A stretch of 64,000 bases of DNA from a virus (IMGVR_UViG_3300024308_000188:124001-188000); one strand, 5' to 3'. Shown: positions 24,161-32,609, counted from the first letter of the stretch. Made by a program: numbers and translations. Notes: generated from the sequence alone by a model not told the origin.

Positions 24161-24186
24161 AGGCACATTCAAACAAAGGAGAAAAC

Positions 24187-24441
24187 ATGCAAGCTAATAT
24201 ACTTAGCGTTAATAATGGGTTCCCATTCAATATGACTGTTGAGCAATTAAAGCCAAACGCAGTTGTAGAAATTCATATTAACGGACGCCAACAAAATTGT
24301 TTGATTATTTCCGTTGAAAAAGTTAAACAAGGTTTTAAAGGCGAAAGATTTTTTATGGCAATGACTCAACAAGGTGATCAATTTAGAGCAAGCCAGTTGA
24401 GCATTATTCGTTTAGTGAATCACAGCTTGACCTACGGGTGA
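24187..24441 (+). CDS. hypothetical protein, 84 aa
   Basis: First gene after promoter copy 5 (AAAGGAGAAAAC before the ATG). Small beta-rich protein (NAVVEIHINGRQQNCLIISV) followed by FFMAMTQQGDQFRASQLSII, an SH3/OB-like strand pattern. No family recognised. Confidence 0.82.
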   Translation: MQANILSVNNGFPFNMTVEQLKPNAVVEIHINGRQQNCLIISVEKVKQGFKGERFFMAMTQQGDQFRASQLSIIRLVNHSLTYG

Positions 24442-24444
24442 TAT

Positions 24445-24861
24445 ATGAAAAAAGAAATTGTTGGAATTCCGGCACTTCAAACATACGCCGAGAAGTTCTT
24501 TGCTAAAGTTCCTGATGCTGACTTTCAAACACTCAGGTTATATGCTGAAAAACGTCCGGCCTTTGCTGAGAACTTAATAACAGCTGGAAAAAGTTTGCGC
24601 TATTCATCAAAAGATTACGCAATCACTTTGACTCGCATCAGTGAAAAAGTTTATCAATTACTTTTGGATCGTATTGATTCCGAAGGTAACTCGCAAAAAG
24701 ATTTATACAGACTTACGCCATTCTATGCAATGCGTTTGTTTGCAAGTTTTGCTATGGCTTGTGTTCCACGCAAATCACGCGATCTTGAATTGGTTCTTGA
24801 TCGTCACCAAGCTAGACGAATTGATCCAAGCGTGTCAAAAACAGTGGTTGATCGACACTAA
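24445..24861 (+). CDS. hypothetical protein, 138 aa, 3' end inside a promoter
   Basis: Helical protein with basic C-terminus. Its last residues (RIDPSVSKTVVDRH) are encoded by the box and hairpin of promoter copy 6, so that element has been accommodated in coding sequence or the gene end has been captured by it. The stop lies ten bases before the -10. No family recognised. Confidence 0.8.
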   Translation: MKKEIVGIPALQTYAEKFFAKVPDADFQTLRLYAEKRPAFAENLITAGKSLRYSSKDYAITLTRISEKVYQLLLDRIDSEGNSQKDLYRLTPFYAMRLFASFAMACVPRKSRDLELVLDRHQARRIDPSVSKTVVDRH

Positions 24862-24876
24862 GCTTTTTGGTAAAAT
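24830..24876 (+). promoter_or_regulatory. composite promoter element, copy 6, within a gene end
   Basis: Variant box GCGTGTCAAAAA at 24830; -35 TTGATC at 24848-24853; 17-bp spacer; TAAAAT at 24871-24876. GTGTC (24832-24836) pairs with GACAC (24854-24858), extended by AAGC/GCTT and a T-run, so a terminator-like hairpin precedes the -10. The initial transcript has CATTGGTTAAGGCAA. Drives the gene at 24938. Confidence 0.82.
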
Positions 24877-24937
24877 ACAGTCATTGGTTAAGGCAATAAG
24901 GCCACCAGTTAAACATATTATGATGGGAATCTAGATC

Positions 24938-25714
24938 ATGAAAAGTGTACAAGAGTTAAACAACGCTAGTATGTCAGACCTTTTAACTTTCGCGGAAGAA
25001 AAAGGTTTAACCATTCCTGAACAAATGCGTTCAACAAAATATCAAAAAGCTGTTGTTGAGTATTTGACCCGAAATGCAATCTACGCAAACAAAGCACCTG
25101 TTCAGGTTGTTATCGACACTACTCAGGAATGCAAACTTTTGGTTTCAAGCGAATGTGTTGATGCTTATGTAGAATTTTTAGCACAAACAGCTGCAAAAGG
25201 TCGTGCGCCTGACTTTATGAATTCAGGTTATGAAATTCGTGAAGATCTTGGTGTGGTTACTGATGCACGTTTGCTGTTTAACTACGGCATGGTAAAACGT
25301 GTTGAAAAGTTTATTCAGTTACCTAAACTTGGGCTGCATATTAATTCTTTGAAAGATAAGTTTTCCGTTTTTGTTGTTGACGTTCCGTACAGGGTTGAAT
25401 TTTCATTTGCCGACGAATTCAAAATTCAACCTATAACCCCAAATTCAATAATGGTTGACGGCCAACTTTTTACAAATTGCAGTTACAGCGTTCGTATTCT
25501 TCGTGAAGATGAAGAAGATATGGAAGAAGATGATGCTGATTTACCTGTAGAAAACTTTGTCGATTTTCAGGAAATGAGTTTGCCAGCTTTGCAGCGTTAC
25601 GCTCGTGAAAATCTGCCGGATAAAGGTGCAAGTATTGATCACGGTATTTTCACCAGCCAAAGTTTCCTGCAAGAATATTTGGATGCTGTTATAAACGGAA
25701 TTGATATAGAATAA
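24938..25714 (+). CDS. hypothetical protein, 258 aa, SAP-like helical modules at both ends
   Basis: The N-terminus (SMSDLLTFAEEKGLTIPEQM) and C-terminus (EMSLPALQRYARENLPDKGA) each carry a short helix-turn-helix module of the form LxxLxxFAxxxxLxIP, related to repeats in the proteins at 32722 and 41362. This resembles SAP/LEM/Rho-N-type modules that bind nucleic acid or proteins. Between them lies a beta-rich domain and an acidic stretch (DEEDMEEDDADLP). Function unknown; a nucleic-acid or scaffold role is inferred from the modules only. Confidence 0.82.
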   Translation: MKSVQELNNASMSDLLTFAEEKGLTIPEQMRSTKYQKAVVEYLTRNAIYANKAPVQVVIDTTQECKLLVSSECVDAYVEFLAQTAAKGRAPDFMNSGYEIREDLGVVTDARLLFNYGMVKRVEKFIQLPKLGLHINSLKDKFSVFVVDVPYRVEFSFADEFKIQPITPNSIMVDGQLFTNCSYSVRILREDEEDMEEDDADLPVENFVDFQEMSLPALQRYARENLPDKGASIDHGIFTSQSFLQEYLDAVINGIDIE

Positions 25715-25723
25715 AGTTTTGGC

Positions 25724-25752
25724 AAAGGTGATTTTATCAAGTCGCCTTTTAC
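25724..25752 (+). terminator. intrinsic terminator-like hairpin
   Basis: AAAGGTGA (25724-25731) pairs with TCGCCTTT (25742-25749, one G-T pair), then a short T-run. Located after the gene ending at 25714. Confidence 0.6.
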
Positions 25753-25778
25753 GCAAGCTTTAGCAAAAGGATATTTAT

Positions 25779-26030
25779 ATGAGAAAAGAATTAGTTGGTG
25801 CAATCGTCGCTTCTCAATTTAATCAGATTGCGATAGCCGAGGATATTAGTGAAGCCGAAGTTAAGCGTATTGTTAAAAGTTTAAAAGAAGATTACAGTGA
25901 GCCGCAGCAAGATTCTTGGCACGATGAAGGTATAGCTACTCGTTATCGTGCAACAAAAAAGTTGATTCCAAAAAGTTTACGTAGAGCAAAACGTGCTGTA
26001 CAAAAGAAGGCACGTAAAGCTCAACGATAA
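25779..26030 (+). CDS. small basic protein, 83 aa
   Basis: Follows AAAAGGATAT. Helical N-terminal part (ISEAEVKRIVKSLKEDYSEP) and a very basic C-terminus (LRRAKRAVQKKARKAQR), likely nucleic-acid binding. Last gene before the tandem promoters at 26044 and 26162. Confidence 0.8.
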   Translation: MRKELVGAIVASQFNQIAIAEDISEAEVKRIVKSLKEDYSEPQQDSWHDEGIATRYRATKKLIPKSLRRAKRAVQKKARKAQR

Positions 26031-26043
26031 TCAACTGATCGAG

Positions 26044-26090
26044 GTGTGTCAAAAATAGTGGTTGTTATGAGCTACCACTTTTGATATAAT
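26044..26090 (+). promoter_or_regulatory. composite promoter element, copy 7 (tandem, upstream)
   Basis: Box GTGTGTCAAAAA at 26044; -35 TTGTTA at 26062-26067; 17-bp spacer; TATAAT at 26085-26090. AGTGGT (26057-26062) pairs with ACCACT (26074-26079), followed by TTTT. First of two near-identical copies 118 bp apart; the sequence between them has no gene. Confidence 0.88.
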
Positions 26091-26161
26091 TACACCATCG
26101 AAACAACAGAGAAAGTTTGTCTGAAGTTTCGTTCCCGATAAAAAGTTTGTTACTAAACAAA

Positions 26162-26208
26162 GTGTGTCAAAAATAGTGGTTGTTATGAGCTGCCACTTTT
26201 AGTATAAT
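26162..26208 (+). promoter_or_regulatory. composite promoter element, copy 8 (tandem, downstream)
   Basis: Box GTGTGTCAAAAA at 26162; -35 TTGTTA at 26180-26185; 17-bp spacer; TATAAT at 26203-26208. AGTGGT (26175-26180) pairs with GCCACT (26192-26197). Copies 7 and 8 share nearly the same hairpin, consistent with local duplication. A transcript from copy 7 would meet the hairpin of copy 8. Drives the gene at 26278. Confidence 0.88.
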
Positions 26209-26277
26209 GTATACATTGGTTAGGCAATAAAGCTCAGCCAAAGTAAAAAGTTTATCAATCATTTGAGGATCTCGACC

Positions 26278-26883
26278 ATGATTAAAAAGTTTCCAAAGAA
26301 AGGTGAAAACAAAGCTCCAGTAAGTGTAAAACCTTCTGGTAAAGTTAAACCAAGTGCTAAATTTCCTGCAAAAGATACTCCGGTTAAAAAACCAAAAGCA
26401 AGTATTCCTGTTGCGGTAAGGTCAACTTTAAAAAGTGCTGGCATCGAAGTAAACAACATCGACAACTTAGATGCAAAATCATTAACTCGTGTTCTTTCTG
26501 CCGTAGATCAACTTTCAACTTTGATAAAAGAAAAGTTGGTTGATCTGAAAGGTTCTGGTACTGCCAAAACTGTAAATAAAACAGTGACTGGCAAAGCAAG
26601 TAAAAAGCAAGCGGTAGCGCAGTTCGTTGCTCCATCCACAGAGTTACGAAAGGTTTATCGTGAAGCAGGTTTGAGCGAAACTAAAGATTCGTTCAAGGCG
26701 AATTTAGCCAAAGCTAAAGAATTCGGCGTTGCATTATCAATGTTCAACAAGTCGATATTCGTAGATGATCAGGAACTTCTGGTTTACGGTGTTTCAGTGC
26801 GTGGTGGCGTTTGCCGCTTAATCTGTAAAAATGCCAAAGGCAAGGATGTTCGCGTTGAGTCAGATACTGTAATCAGTTTCTAA
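26278..26883 (+). CDS. protein with histone-H1-like basic tail, 201 aa
   Basis: ATG 26278 follows TTGAGGATC; the upstream TTG at 26263 is inside that site. The first 45 residues are a Lys/Pro/Ala tail (KPSGKVKPSAKFPAKDTPVK) like histone H1 tails, followed by a helical part and a beta-rich C-terminal domain (VYGVSVRGGVCRLICKNAKG). First of the basic/acidic protein cluster and transcribed from the tandem promoters. Probably nucleic-acid associated. Confidence 0.85.
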   Translation: MIKKFPKKGENKAPVSVKPSGKVKPSAKFPAKDTPVKKPKASIPVAVRSTLKSAGIEVNNIDNLDAKSLTRVLSAVDQLSTLIKEKLVDLKGSGTAKTVNKTVTGKASKKQAVAQFVAPSTELRKVYREAGLSETKDSFKANLAKAKEFGVALSMFNKSIFVDDQELLVYGVSVRGGVCRLICKNAKGKDVRVESDTVISF

Positions 26884-26908
26884 CAAAAAGTTTGTTTGAT
26901 TAATGTGT

Positions 26909-26924
26909 GGGGCAATCCTGCCCC
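26909..26924. other. intergenic perfect hairpin
   Basis: GGGGCA and TGCCCC with an ATCC loop, seven bases before the CTGTAAATA motif at 26932. May be a terminator without T-run, or part of promoter control. Confidence 0.6.
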
Positions 26925-26931
26925 GACCGTT

Positions 26932-26940
26932 CTGTAAATA
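26932..26940 (+). promoter_or_regulatory. CTGTAAATA motif, candidate late promoter 1
   Basis: CTGTAAATA lies 31 bases before the start at 26972. One of five intergenic copies of [AT]CTGTAAAT in the window. It resembles a sigma-specific -10 (compare the T4 late TATAAATA) with no obvious -35. Candidate site for the phage sigma factor encoded at 8307. Confidence 0.45.
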
Positions 26941-26971
26941 TTTATTTGAATCCAATGTAAGGAAAGTTGAA

Positions 26972-28435
26972 ATGAAAGTAACTCCTAATGAAGCTTTAGT
27001 CGGTAAAAAAATTACTCTGTTAGATGGTTCGCGTGACACTATCACAGAGACAACTAAAACTGGTTACAAACTGCAAGGTCGTCGTAAAGGCGTTGCCGCA
27101 AATTGTGTTGTACGTGATGGTCAAAAGTTTGAAGAAATCGATCAGCCTGTTGACGGTGCAAAAGTTGGTTCTGGTTATGTGACTTTGCCAAAAGTTAAAA
27201 AAGCTCCGGCCAAAGCCGACAAAAAAGCTCCAGCAAAAGCTCCGGCCAAAGCCGACAAAAAACCAGCTGGCAAAAAAGTTGCTGAAACAAAACCTGCACG
27301 TAAGTCTGCCGCCAAAGTTGTGGAAGAACTGGAAGAAGTTGACGCCATTACTATCGAAAATGTTACTGAACAGTCAGGTGAAATTCGTTCAGCGGTTGAA
27401 GAAATTCTGCGCGAACATTTGCCAAAACGCTTTGACAATTTCGTTAGCGTAAACACTGGCGCACAGATCGAAGAAGAAGGTGGCGATCCGACCGTTATTC
27501 TTTGCATGTCAGATTTAACTTTTGACATTCCTGAAGAAGAGGAAGAGTTAGAAGAAGAACTAGAAGAACTGGAAGAAGAGGAAGAAGCTGTAGAATTTAA
27601 CTTCAGCGAAGAAACTTTATCTCTGGTTGAAGAAGGTCTGTGGGAAAGTCAGGTTGCCGCGAATTCAAAAGTTGCTCAACGTGTGTTTGCCGCACTGCAA
27701 CTGGACGAAGAAGAAATGGAAGAGTTTGTCATCGGTTCACGCTTAGTTGACGAAGATGGTAAAACTTACTACTTTGCTGGTATGCAACGTGATCCAGTTC
27801 GTTTGATTCTGGAAGATGAAAACGGTGAACCAAAAGATGTTGGTTCAAAAGACTTTGAAAGTTTAGACTTTGTTCCTTTCTCTGAAGAAGAGGAAACAGA
27901 AGTTGATGAACTGGAGGAAGAAGAAGTTGATGAACTGGACGAGCTGGACGAAGCCGAAGAAGAGGAAGAAGAATCTGAAGATGATTCAAATCTTTTAGAA
28001 GGCTGTGAATCTGCTGAAGAAGCCGCTGACGCACTGGCCGATTACTCTGAATCAGAAATCCGCACTTTCATCTTTGGTGCTGTTGATTTAGGTGAAGAAG
28101 GTAGCGAAGATTACGAAGCTACTGTTGATTACATCGAAGGTTTGGATAAAGAAGAACTGATCGAATACGTGGTCAGCCTGTTCTTTGAAGAAACTGACGA
28201 AGAGGAAGAGGAAGAAGAAGTTGAGGAAGGCATTACTGCCGAGGAAATCAACGAAATCCGCGACTTCGATTCTTTACTGGAAATTGCAAAACAATACAGC
28301 GATAAAGTTGGTAAAGTTTCGCAGAACATCCGTCACTTCCGTAAAATCAAAGCGTTGAAAGCTTTACTGATTGAAAAGTTGGTTGACGCTGAAGAAACTA
28401 CTGGCGAAGAGGACTTCGAGTTCGAGAGCGAGTAA
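26972..28435 (+). CDS. acidic low-complexity protein with H1-like segment, 487 aa
   Basis: ATG 26972 follows AAGGAAAG; an earlier ATG at 26903 would span the hairpin and CTGTAAATA motif and is rejected. A small N-terminal domain (about 1-65, MKVTPNEALVGKKITLLDGS) precedes a basic KAPAKADKK repeat segment (about 70-115) and then a long, very acidic region with runs of Glu. The C-terminus returns to a helical basic segment and ends EEDFEFESE. The basic patch inside an acidic protein suggests self-association or binding to both DNA and basic partners. No family recognised. Confidence 0.85.
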   Translation: MKVTPNEALVGKKITLLDGSRDTITETTKTGYKLQGRRKGVAANCVVRDGQKFEEIDQPVDGAKVGSGYVTLPKVKKAPAKADKKAPAKAPAKADKKPAGKKVAETKPARKSAAKVVEELEEVDAITIENVTEQSGEIRSAVEEILREHLPKRFDNFVSVNTGAQIEEEGGDPTVILCMSDLTFDIPEEEEELEEELEELEEEEEAVEFNFSEETLSLVEEGLWESQVAANSKVAQRVFAALQLDEEEMEEFVIGSRLVDEDGKTYYFAGMQRDPVRLILEDENGEPKDVGSKDFESLDFVPFSEEEETEVDELEEEEVDELDELDEAEEEEEESEDDSNLLEGCESAEEAADALADYSESEIRTFIFGAVDLGEEGSEDYEATVDYIEGLDKEELIEYVVSLFFEETDEEEEEEEVEEGITAEEINEIRDFDSLLEIAKQYSDKVGKVSQNIRHFRKIKALKALLIEKLVDAEETTGEEDFEFESE

Positions 28436-28490
28436 TTCTCTAGCTTAAGAGGAAGATGAAGAAGAGGAAGAATCTTTAACCAAGTAAATT

Positions 28491-28512
28491 GGCGGTAGGA
28501 ATTCCTACCGCC
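28491..28512. other. 22-bp perfect palindrome
   Basis: GGCGGTAGGAA followed immediately by TTCCTACCGCC, between the genes ending at 28435 and starting at 28528. It could be a dimeric protein site or, with a small forced loop, an RNA hairpin. No T-run. Confidence 0.75.
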
Positions 28513-28527
28513 TAATCTGGAAAATTT

Positions 28528-29805
28528 ATGAATCAGCACACAAAGTTGATCTATTCAAGCATTTTGCATGAACAAGCGCCAAACGCTTTAACAAATTGTT
28601 TGATTACTACTGCTGTGCCTTTGTCTGGTGATCGTTGGGTAGCGCGAGGTAGCGCAAGCAGCGAACATCATTTCATGTTGCGTATATCACGTTCGCACCT
28701 TATTAATTTGTACAATCAAATTTGTCGTGGTAGTTATGTTGCTTGTGAAAAAGTTGCATTACTTTACGAATGCGGTTTAGCTTTGCCCCAAAGCAATATA
28801 AATAAAATGCTTTGGAATGAAGTCGCTGGTTATGATGCGGTTCAGTTGCCTGATTCCGTATTAACGAAAAAAGATCTAAGATCAGTTTTAAAAGAACACA
28901 TGCGCTCCGCTTTAGATTGCAGTGTGACTTATGTTCCTTCTGATCACTATTTAAAATTGATGAAGAGCATTTCTCAGTTCAAAATAGTAGATGGGCCAGC
29001 AAAATCTTGTTTAGGTAAAAGTTTTGTTCGTGTTCAAACTGACGCTTATGATATGTACTGCGTTTATAAAAAAGTTGCTGGTCAGACTAAGTTAGTTTCT
29101 GCTTTTCTGAATTACGTAGACTCCAAACAAAAAGAAAAGTTTGTTGATTTTACGTATCAAGCTTCAAACATTGTTCCACCGAATTTACCTGACGGTGCTT
29201 TTGGTAAAAGTGAGCAGTATTATGTTGTTTACGGCAAACTTGAGCGCAACGAATACGATCCTGAAATGGATTATGCTTCGGTGATTCATGAATGGATTAT
29301 TCACGATGTTGATCGTTTAGCTGAGATATATCGTGAACGTGCGGATCGAAAAAGTCCATATATTGGATTCTTAGATAAGTATCGTGAAAAGAAAGCAAAG
29401 GCAGTGCTTTATCTTTCAGAGTTCAATCAAATAAAACGGCCAACAAGACGCCAGATTAATTTGGCTGAAGCCGCTAAAAAGTTGATTGATGCTTTTGAAG
29501 AAAAGCGAGAAGCCAATCGTGAATTGCGTAAAAAAGCTCGTGAAGTTGCGAAAGCAAATGACCCAGTGAATTTATTTTGTTTTAAAGCATTAGATTTATT
29601 TCTTTGCTCAAATTCAAATGAGATCACATGCACTCCACCGAGCGTTAAACACCCTCAGATTATGAGCAAACTAAAAAGTTTGGGTTTTGTTTGTTGTGAT
29701 TCAAAAACAGCTCAGAGTTCCAGCCTCGAAAGCAGAAAGGGCAAAAATGGAACTCAGCCAGTTGTGAGAATTTCAAAACCTAAAATGTACTGGCAAAAAG
29801 CCTAG
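28528..29805 (+). CDS. hypothetical protein, 425 aa
   Basis: Starts 15 bases after the 22-bp palindrome. Unlike its neighbours it is not low-complexity: a normal mixed-charge protein, Cys- and Tyr-containing, with a basic helical region (about 300-345, EAAKKLIDAFEEKREANREL). No motif recognised. Its insertion between two acidic repeat proteins may indicate joint function. Confidence 0.87.
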   Translation: MNQHTKLIYSSILHEQAPNALTNCLITTAVPLSGDRWVARGSASSEHHFMLRISRSHLINLYNQICRGSYVACEKVALLYECGLALPQSNINKMLWNEVAGYDAVQLPDSVLTKKDLRSVLKEHMRSALDCSVTYVPSDHYLKLMKSISQFKIVDGPAKSCLGKSFVRVQTDAYDMYCVYKKVAGQTKLVSAFLNYVDSKQKEKFVDFTYQASNIVPPNLPDGAFGKSEQYYVVYGKLERNEYDPEMDYASVIHEWIIHDVDRLAEIYRERADRKSPYIGFLDKYREKKAKAVLYLSEFNQIKRPTRRQINLAEAAKKLIDAFEEKREANRELRKKAREVAKANDPVNLFCFKALDLFLCSNSNEITCTPPSVKHPQIMSKLKSLGFVCCDSKTAQSSSLESRKGKNGTQPVVRISKPKMYWQKA

Positions 29806-29813
29806 AGGACATT

Positions 29814-31964
29814 ATGCTAAAACCAAAACATAAGTTGTTGCCTAAAGTTAGTGCAGCTGCCGCTGCTTCTATGCAACAATCTAAAGTAGTGCCGAACTCA
29901 GCGCCTGTTGTGGCTGAACCAAAAACAAATGTTGGAGAAACCGCAATGTACGTTAACGAAGTTAAAATTCCTGCTCCAGAGAAAAAGCAATTCAATCCAT
30001 CTGTTGATTACACTAATCCGGTGAATCTTGAAGAGTTAAGTTTGAAAGGCCACAAAGATCTGTTGAACCATTTAGGTGGTAATGCGGAAGCTTTGTTGAA
30101 AGGTATTAAAAACGGTGCTGAATCTCGCAACAAACTTCGTGCCGAAATTGATCCGTTATTGGCCGCTTTATCTGGCGGAAATCCAGCAAACTCTACTTTT
30201 GATGAAGCTGATTTTGCCGAATTCGATCCGATGGTCGATTACTCAGACGCTTCAAAAGTTGAACAACTTTCTGATGACGGTCTGGCCGATCTGCTTATTC
30301 ACTTAGGCGGTTATGCCGATGAAGCTACAGAAAACGCTGAAACTTCAGACGAAGCTCGTCAAATGTTGATTGCAGCAATCAACAAAATTTATGCTGAAGA
30401 TTCAGATGAAAGCACAACTGTAGTTGTTGATGCTGTGCCGACTGCCAGCGATTTTGAAGCCGAAGAGTCGAGCGAATTTGATTTTGCAGAAAACGAAACT
30501 GTTTCAACAGCGCAGGTTATGCAGGAAATCACCGGAACTGAAAAAGTTGATGATTCAGATTTTGATGAACTTCTGGAACATGCTACCAACGGTGACGAAG
30601 ATAAATTTCTGGAAGTTTTGGACTCTATGGATCGCAAAGCCTTGCTTTCTCATTTTGAACAGCACATTAGCTTAACAGCTGATCAGCTTTCAGAAATTTC
30701 TGACTTAGGTACTTCAGAAATTCGTGAAGAATTACGCGGTCAGTATTCTGACGTTCTGGCCGTTGCTGAAAACAAAGCTTTGGCTGAAGTAGAAGCCGAA
30801 GATGATTCAGAAACTTCTGACGAAACTGACGACTTTGAAACTCATGAAGAAGAAGTCGAAGAAGTTGAACGCGACGATCCTGAAAACTATGTTTCTGATG
30901 AAGATGAAGAAGATGGTGTTCAGATTGAATTCACCGAAGAACAATTGGCTGAAATGGATGCCGAAATCGAAGCAGAAATGCAAGCTGAGGCTGAAGCTGA
31001 AGCTTTGAATGCCGAAGTGATTCGTCACTTAGAAGAAGTAGATTATTTAGGTTCAGAAGTTCCGCACTTTGAACTTACAACTTCTTCTCGCATTATTCTG
31101 GTTTTATCGGCTGGCACACAGCAAACTCGTGAAATCGATCAGGAAGAACTGGCCGCAATTTACATTGGCGAAAATGCAATGTGTGCCAATCATCCGTTAC
31201 GCCGTCGTGAAACCGATGACAAAAACATGGGCTGGTTTGTAGATCCAATGCAATCATTATCGCAAATGGTTGCAGAGTTTAACATGAAGCAGCGCGTTTA
31301 CTGCGGCCCAACAATTGCTGTTCATCAAACCGTTTATGGTATTTGTGAGAACCTGCAAAAAGTTGCAAAAGCTTTGGTCTACGGTTTAACCGATGACAAC
31401 GTATTACCAGAAGGTATCGATTTAAGCGACTTAGCTTCTATCAATGTTCAACCTTCAGTCGGTGATACTGAAAATGAAATCGTGTACAACTTTTTCGTAT
31501 CTCTGAACGTCCCAATGTTGGGCCGTAGCCGTGATTCAGAAAAGTTGCGCGGAAATCTGACGGCACTAAAAAAATCTGCTCAAGCAATTGCTGATGAAGC
31601 GACAGAAGAGTCGATTGAAATCATGGTTACTTTTGCAGCCGATTTAGATCTGCTGTTAAAATCTCGTGCTGTTGTTGATCTGTTTAACAAAACAGGCTAC
31701 TATAGCCGCGAACAGTTAGTTGAATATGTTCGTGAAAAAGCAGAACAGGCCGCTGAAATGCAGGACTCTGAATTTGAATTCGATGGTGAATTGGATGAAG
31801 AGTACGAAAGCGAAGAAGTTGAAGAAACAGAAGAAGAAATTGATTCAGAAGAAGAAACTGAGTCAGAAGTCGAAACCGACATTGTTCACACTCTGTTATC
31901 TGATTTTGATTCAATTTCTTACCTGTTGCCGTGGTCTGCAAACTCAATGATTGTCATTGAGTAA
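29814..31964 (+). CDS. large acidic repeat protein, 716 aa
   Basis: Follows AGAGGACATT. After a 60-residue tail come two tandem copies of a roughly 60-aa helical module, starting FNPSVDYTNPVNLEEL and FDPMVDYSDASKVEQL and each containing a DLLxHLGG core. Long Glu/Asp-rich segments follow (near 200-260 and 330-400), a folded-looking domain (about 410-640), and an acidic C-terminus. Highly negative overall. It could be a DNA mimic, a chaperone for basic proteins, or an abundant structural component; sequence alone does not decide. Confidence 0.85.
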   Translation: MLKPKHKLLPKVSAAAAASMQQSKVVPNSAPVVAEPKTNVGETAMYVNEVKIPAPEKKQFNPSVDYTNPVNLEELSLKGHKDLLNHLGGNAEALLKGIKNGAESRNKLRAEIDPLLAALSGGNPANSTFDEADFAEFDPMVDYSDASKVEQLSDDGLADLLIHLGGYADEATENAETSDEARQMLIAAINKIYAEDSDESTTVVVDAVPTASDFEAEESSEFDFAENETVSTAQVMQEITGTEKVDDSDFDELLEHATNGDEDKFLEVLDSMDRKALLSHFEQHISLTADQLSEISDLGTSEIREELRGQYSDVLAVAENKALAEVEAEDDSETSDETDDFETHEEEVEEVERDDPENYVSDEDEEDGVQIEFTEEQLAEMDAEIEAEMQAEAEAEALNAEVIRHLEEVDYLGSEVPHFELTTSSRIILVLSAGTQQTREIDQEELAAIYIGENAMCANHPLRRRETDDKNMGWFVDPMQSLSQMVAEFNMKQRVYCGPTIAVHQTVYGICENLQKVAKALVYGLTDDNVLPEGIDLSDLASINVQPSVGDTENEIVYNFFVSLNVPMLGRSRDSEKLRGNLTALKKSAQAIADEATEESIEIMVTFAADLDLLLKSRAVVDLFNKTGYYSREQLVEYVREKAEQAAEMQDSEFEFDGELDEEYESEEVEETEEEIDSEEETESEVETDIVHTLLSDFDSISYLLPWSANSMIVIE

Positions 31965-31982
31965 GCTGCTGGTCTGCTAAAA

Positions 31983-31991
31983 CTGTAAATA
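31983..31991 (+). promoter_or_regulatory. CTGTAAATA motif, candidate late promoter 2
   Basis: Preceded by TAAAA and located 97 bases before the start at 32088. The hairpin at 31996-32041 follows immediately and would lie at the 5' end of the transcript. Confidence 0.45.
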
Positions 31992-31995
31992 CATA

Positions 31996-32041
31996 GGCAG
32001 GTCGGGAGGAATTTTAGAATTCTGACCTGCCGATGATAATG
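31996..32041. other. 8-bp inverted repeat with nested palindrome
   Basis: GGCAGGTC (31996-32003) pairs with GACCTGCC (32034-32041); the loop contains GAATT...AATTC. Lies just after a CTGTAAATA motif, so it may form the 5' hairpin of that mRNA. Confidence 0.6.
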
Positions 32042-32087
32042 TAATAACTGTCGCTTTTGACTAAAATCGCAAAGGAAATTTATAGCT

Positions 32088-32609
32088 ATGTCAAACCAAA
32101 AGAAACTGCCTTTAACCAAAGGCAAAGCCCCTGTAAAAGCTGCCGGTAAAGTACCTGCCAAAGCTCCTGCTACAAAAGTTAAGAAAGCTGGCCAGCCTTC
32201 AATGCTTGATAAGTTTGAAAGCAAACTTTCCAAAATTTCTTTACGCAAGCACAACCCTAAAATGGAATTACGTGTTCGTATTGTTGCGAAACGCACTGCC
32301 CAACACCTGCAAGGTTATTTGCTGAAAATCGAAGGTGAATCTTTTGTTTTCTCACACACAAAACCTCGTTCTTCCAAGCAAACAGTTTCAATCTTTCCAG
32401 CGAAAGATGTAATCATGTACACTGGTGCTGTAGGTGAACGCGCTCAAATCACCGTGATGTCACAAGAAGTTGTTCGTGAAATCAAACGTGCCAATGTTGA
32501 AACTCGCGGTTCTGCCAATGTTATCACAAATCTGGACACTGGTGACGTTACTGTTTTTAATACGTCAAATACTGACGGCTTTGAAATGCAGACCGAACTG
32601 GCCGAGTAA
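32088..32609 (+). CDS. protein with H1-like basic tail, 173 aa
   Basis: Follows AAAGGAAATT. N-terminal tail rich in Lys/Ala/Pro (KGKAPVKAAGKVPAKAPATK), then a beta-rich domain (about 60-160, MELRVRIVAKRTAQHLQGYL...) that could be an SH3- or KOW-like barrel, and an acidic tip. Similar in plan to the 201-aa protein at 26278. Likely nucleic-acid binding; not recognised as a family. Confidence 0.83.
   Translation: MSNQKKLPLTKGKAPVKAAGKVPAKAPATKVKKAGQPSMLDKFESKLSKISLRKHNPKMELRVRIVAKRTAQHLQGYLLKIEGESFVFSHTKPRSSKQTVSIFPAKDVIMYTGAVGERAQITVMSQEVVREIKRANVETRGSANVITNLDTGDVTVFNTSNTDGFEMQTELAE

Noticed and set aside
27175-28329. Minus-strand ORFs rich in Ser, Phe and Leu opposite the acidic protein
   Set aside because: They are antisense images of AAPAKADKK repeats and Glu runs; no ribosome site and repetitive composition.
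28438-28475. Possible frameshift extension of the acidic protein past its stop
   Set aside because: A short Glu-rich stretch follows in another frame, but no slippery site is visible and a 22-bp palindrome follows; more likely a decayed repeat.
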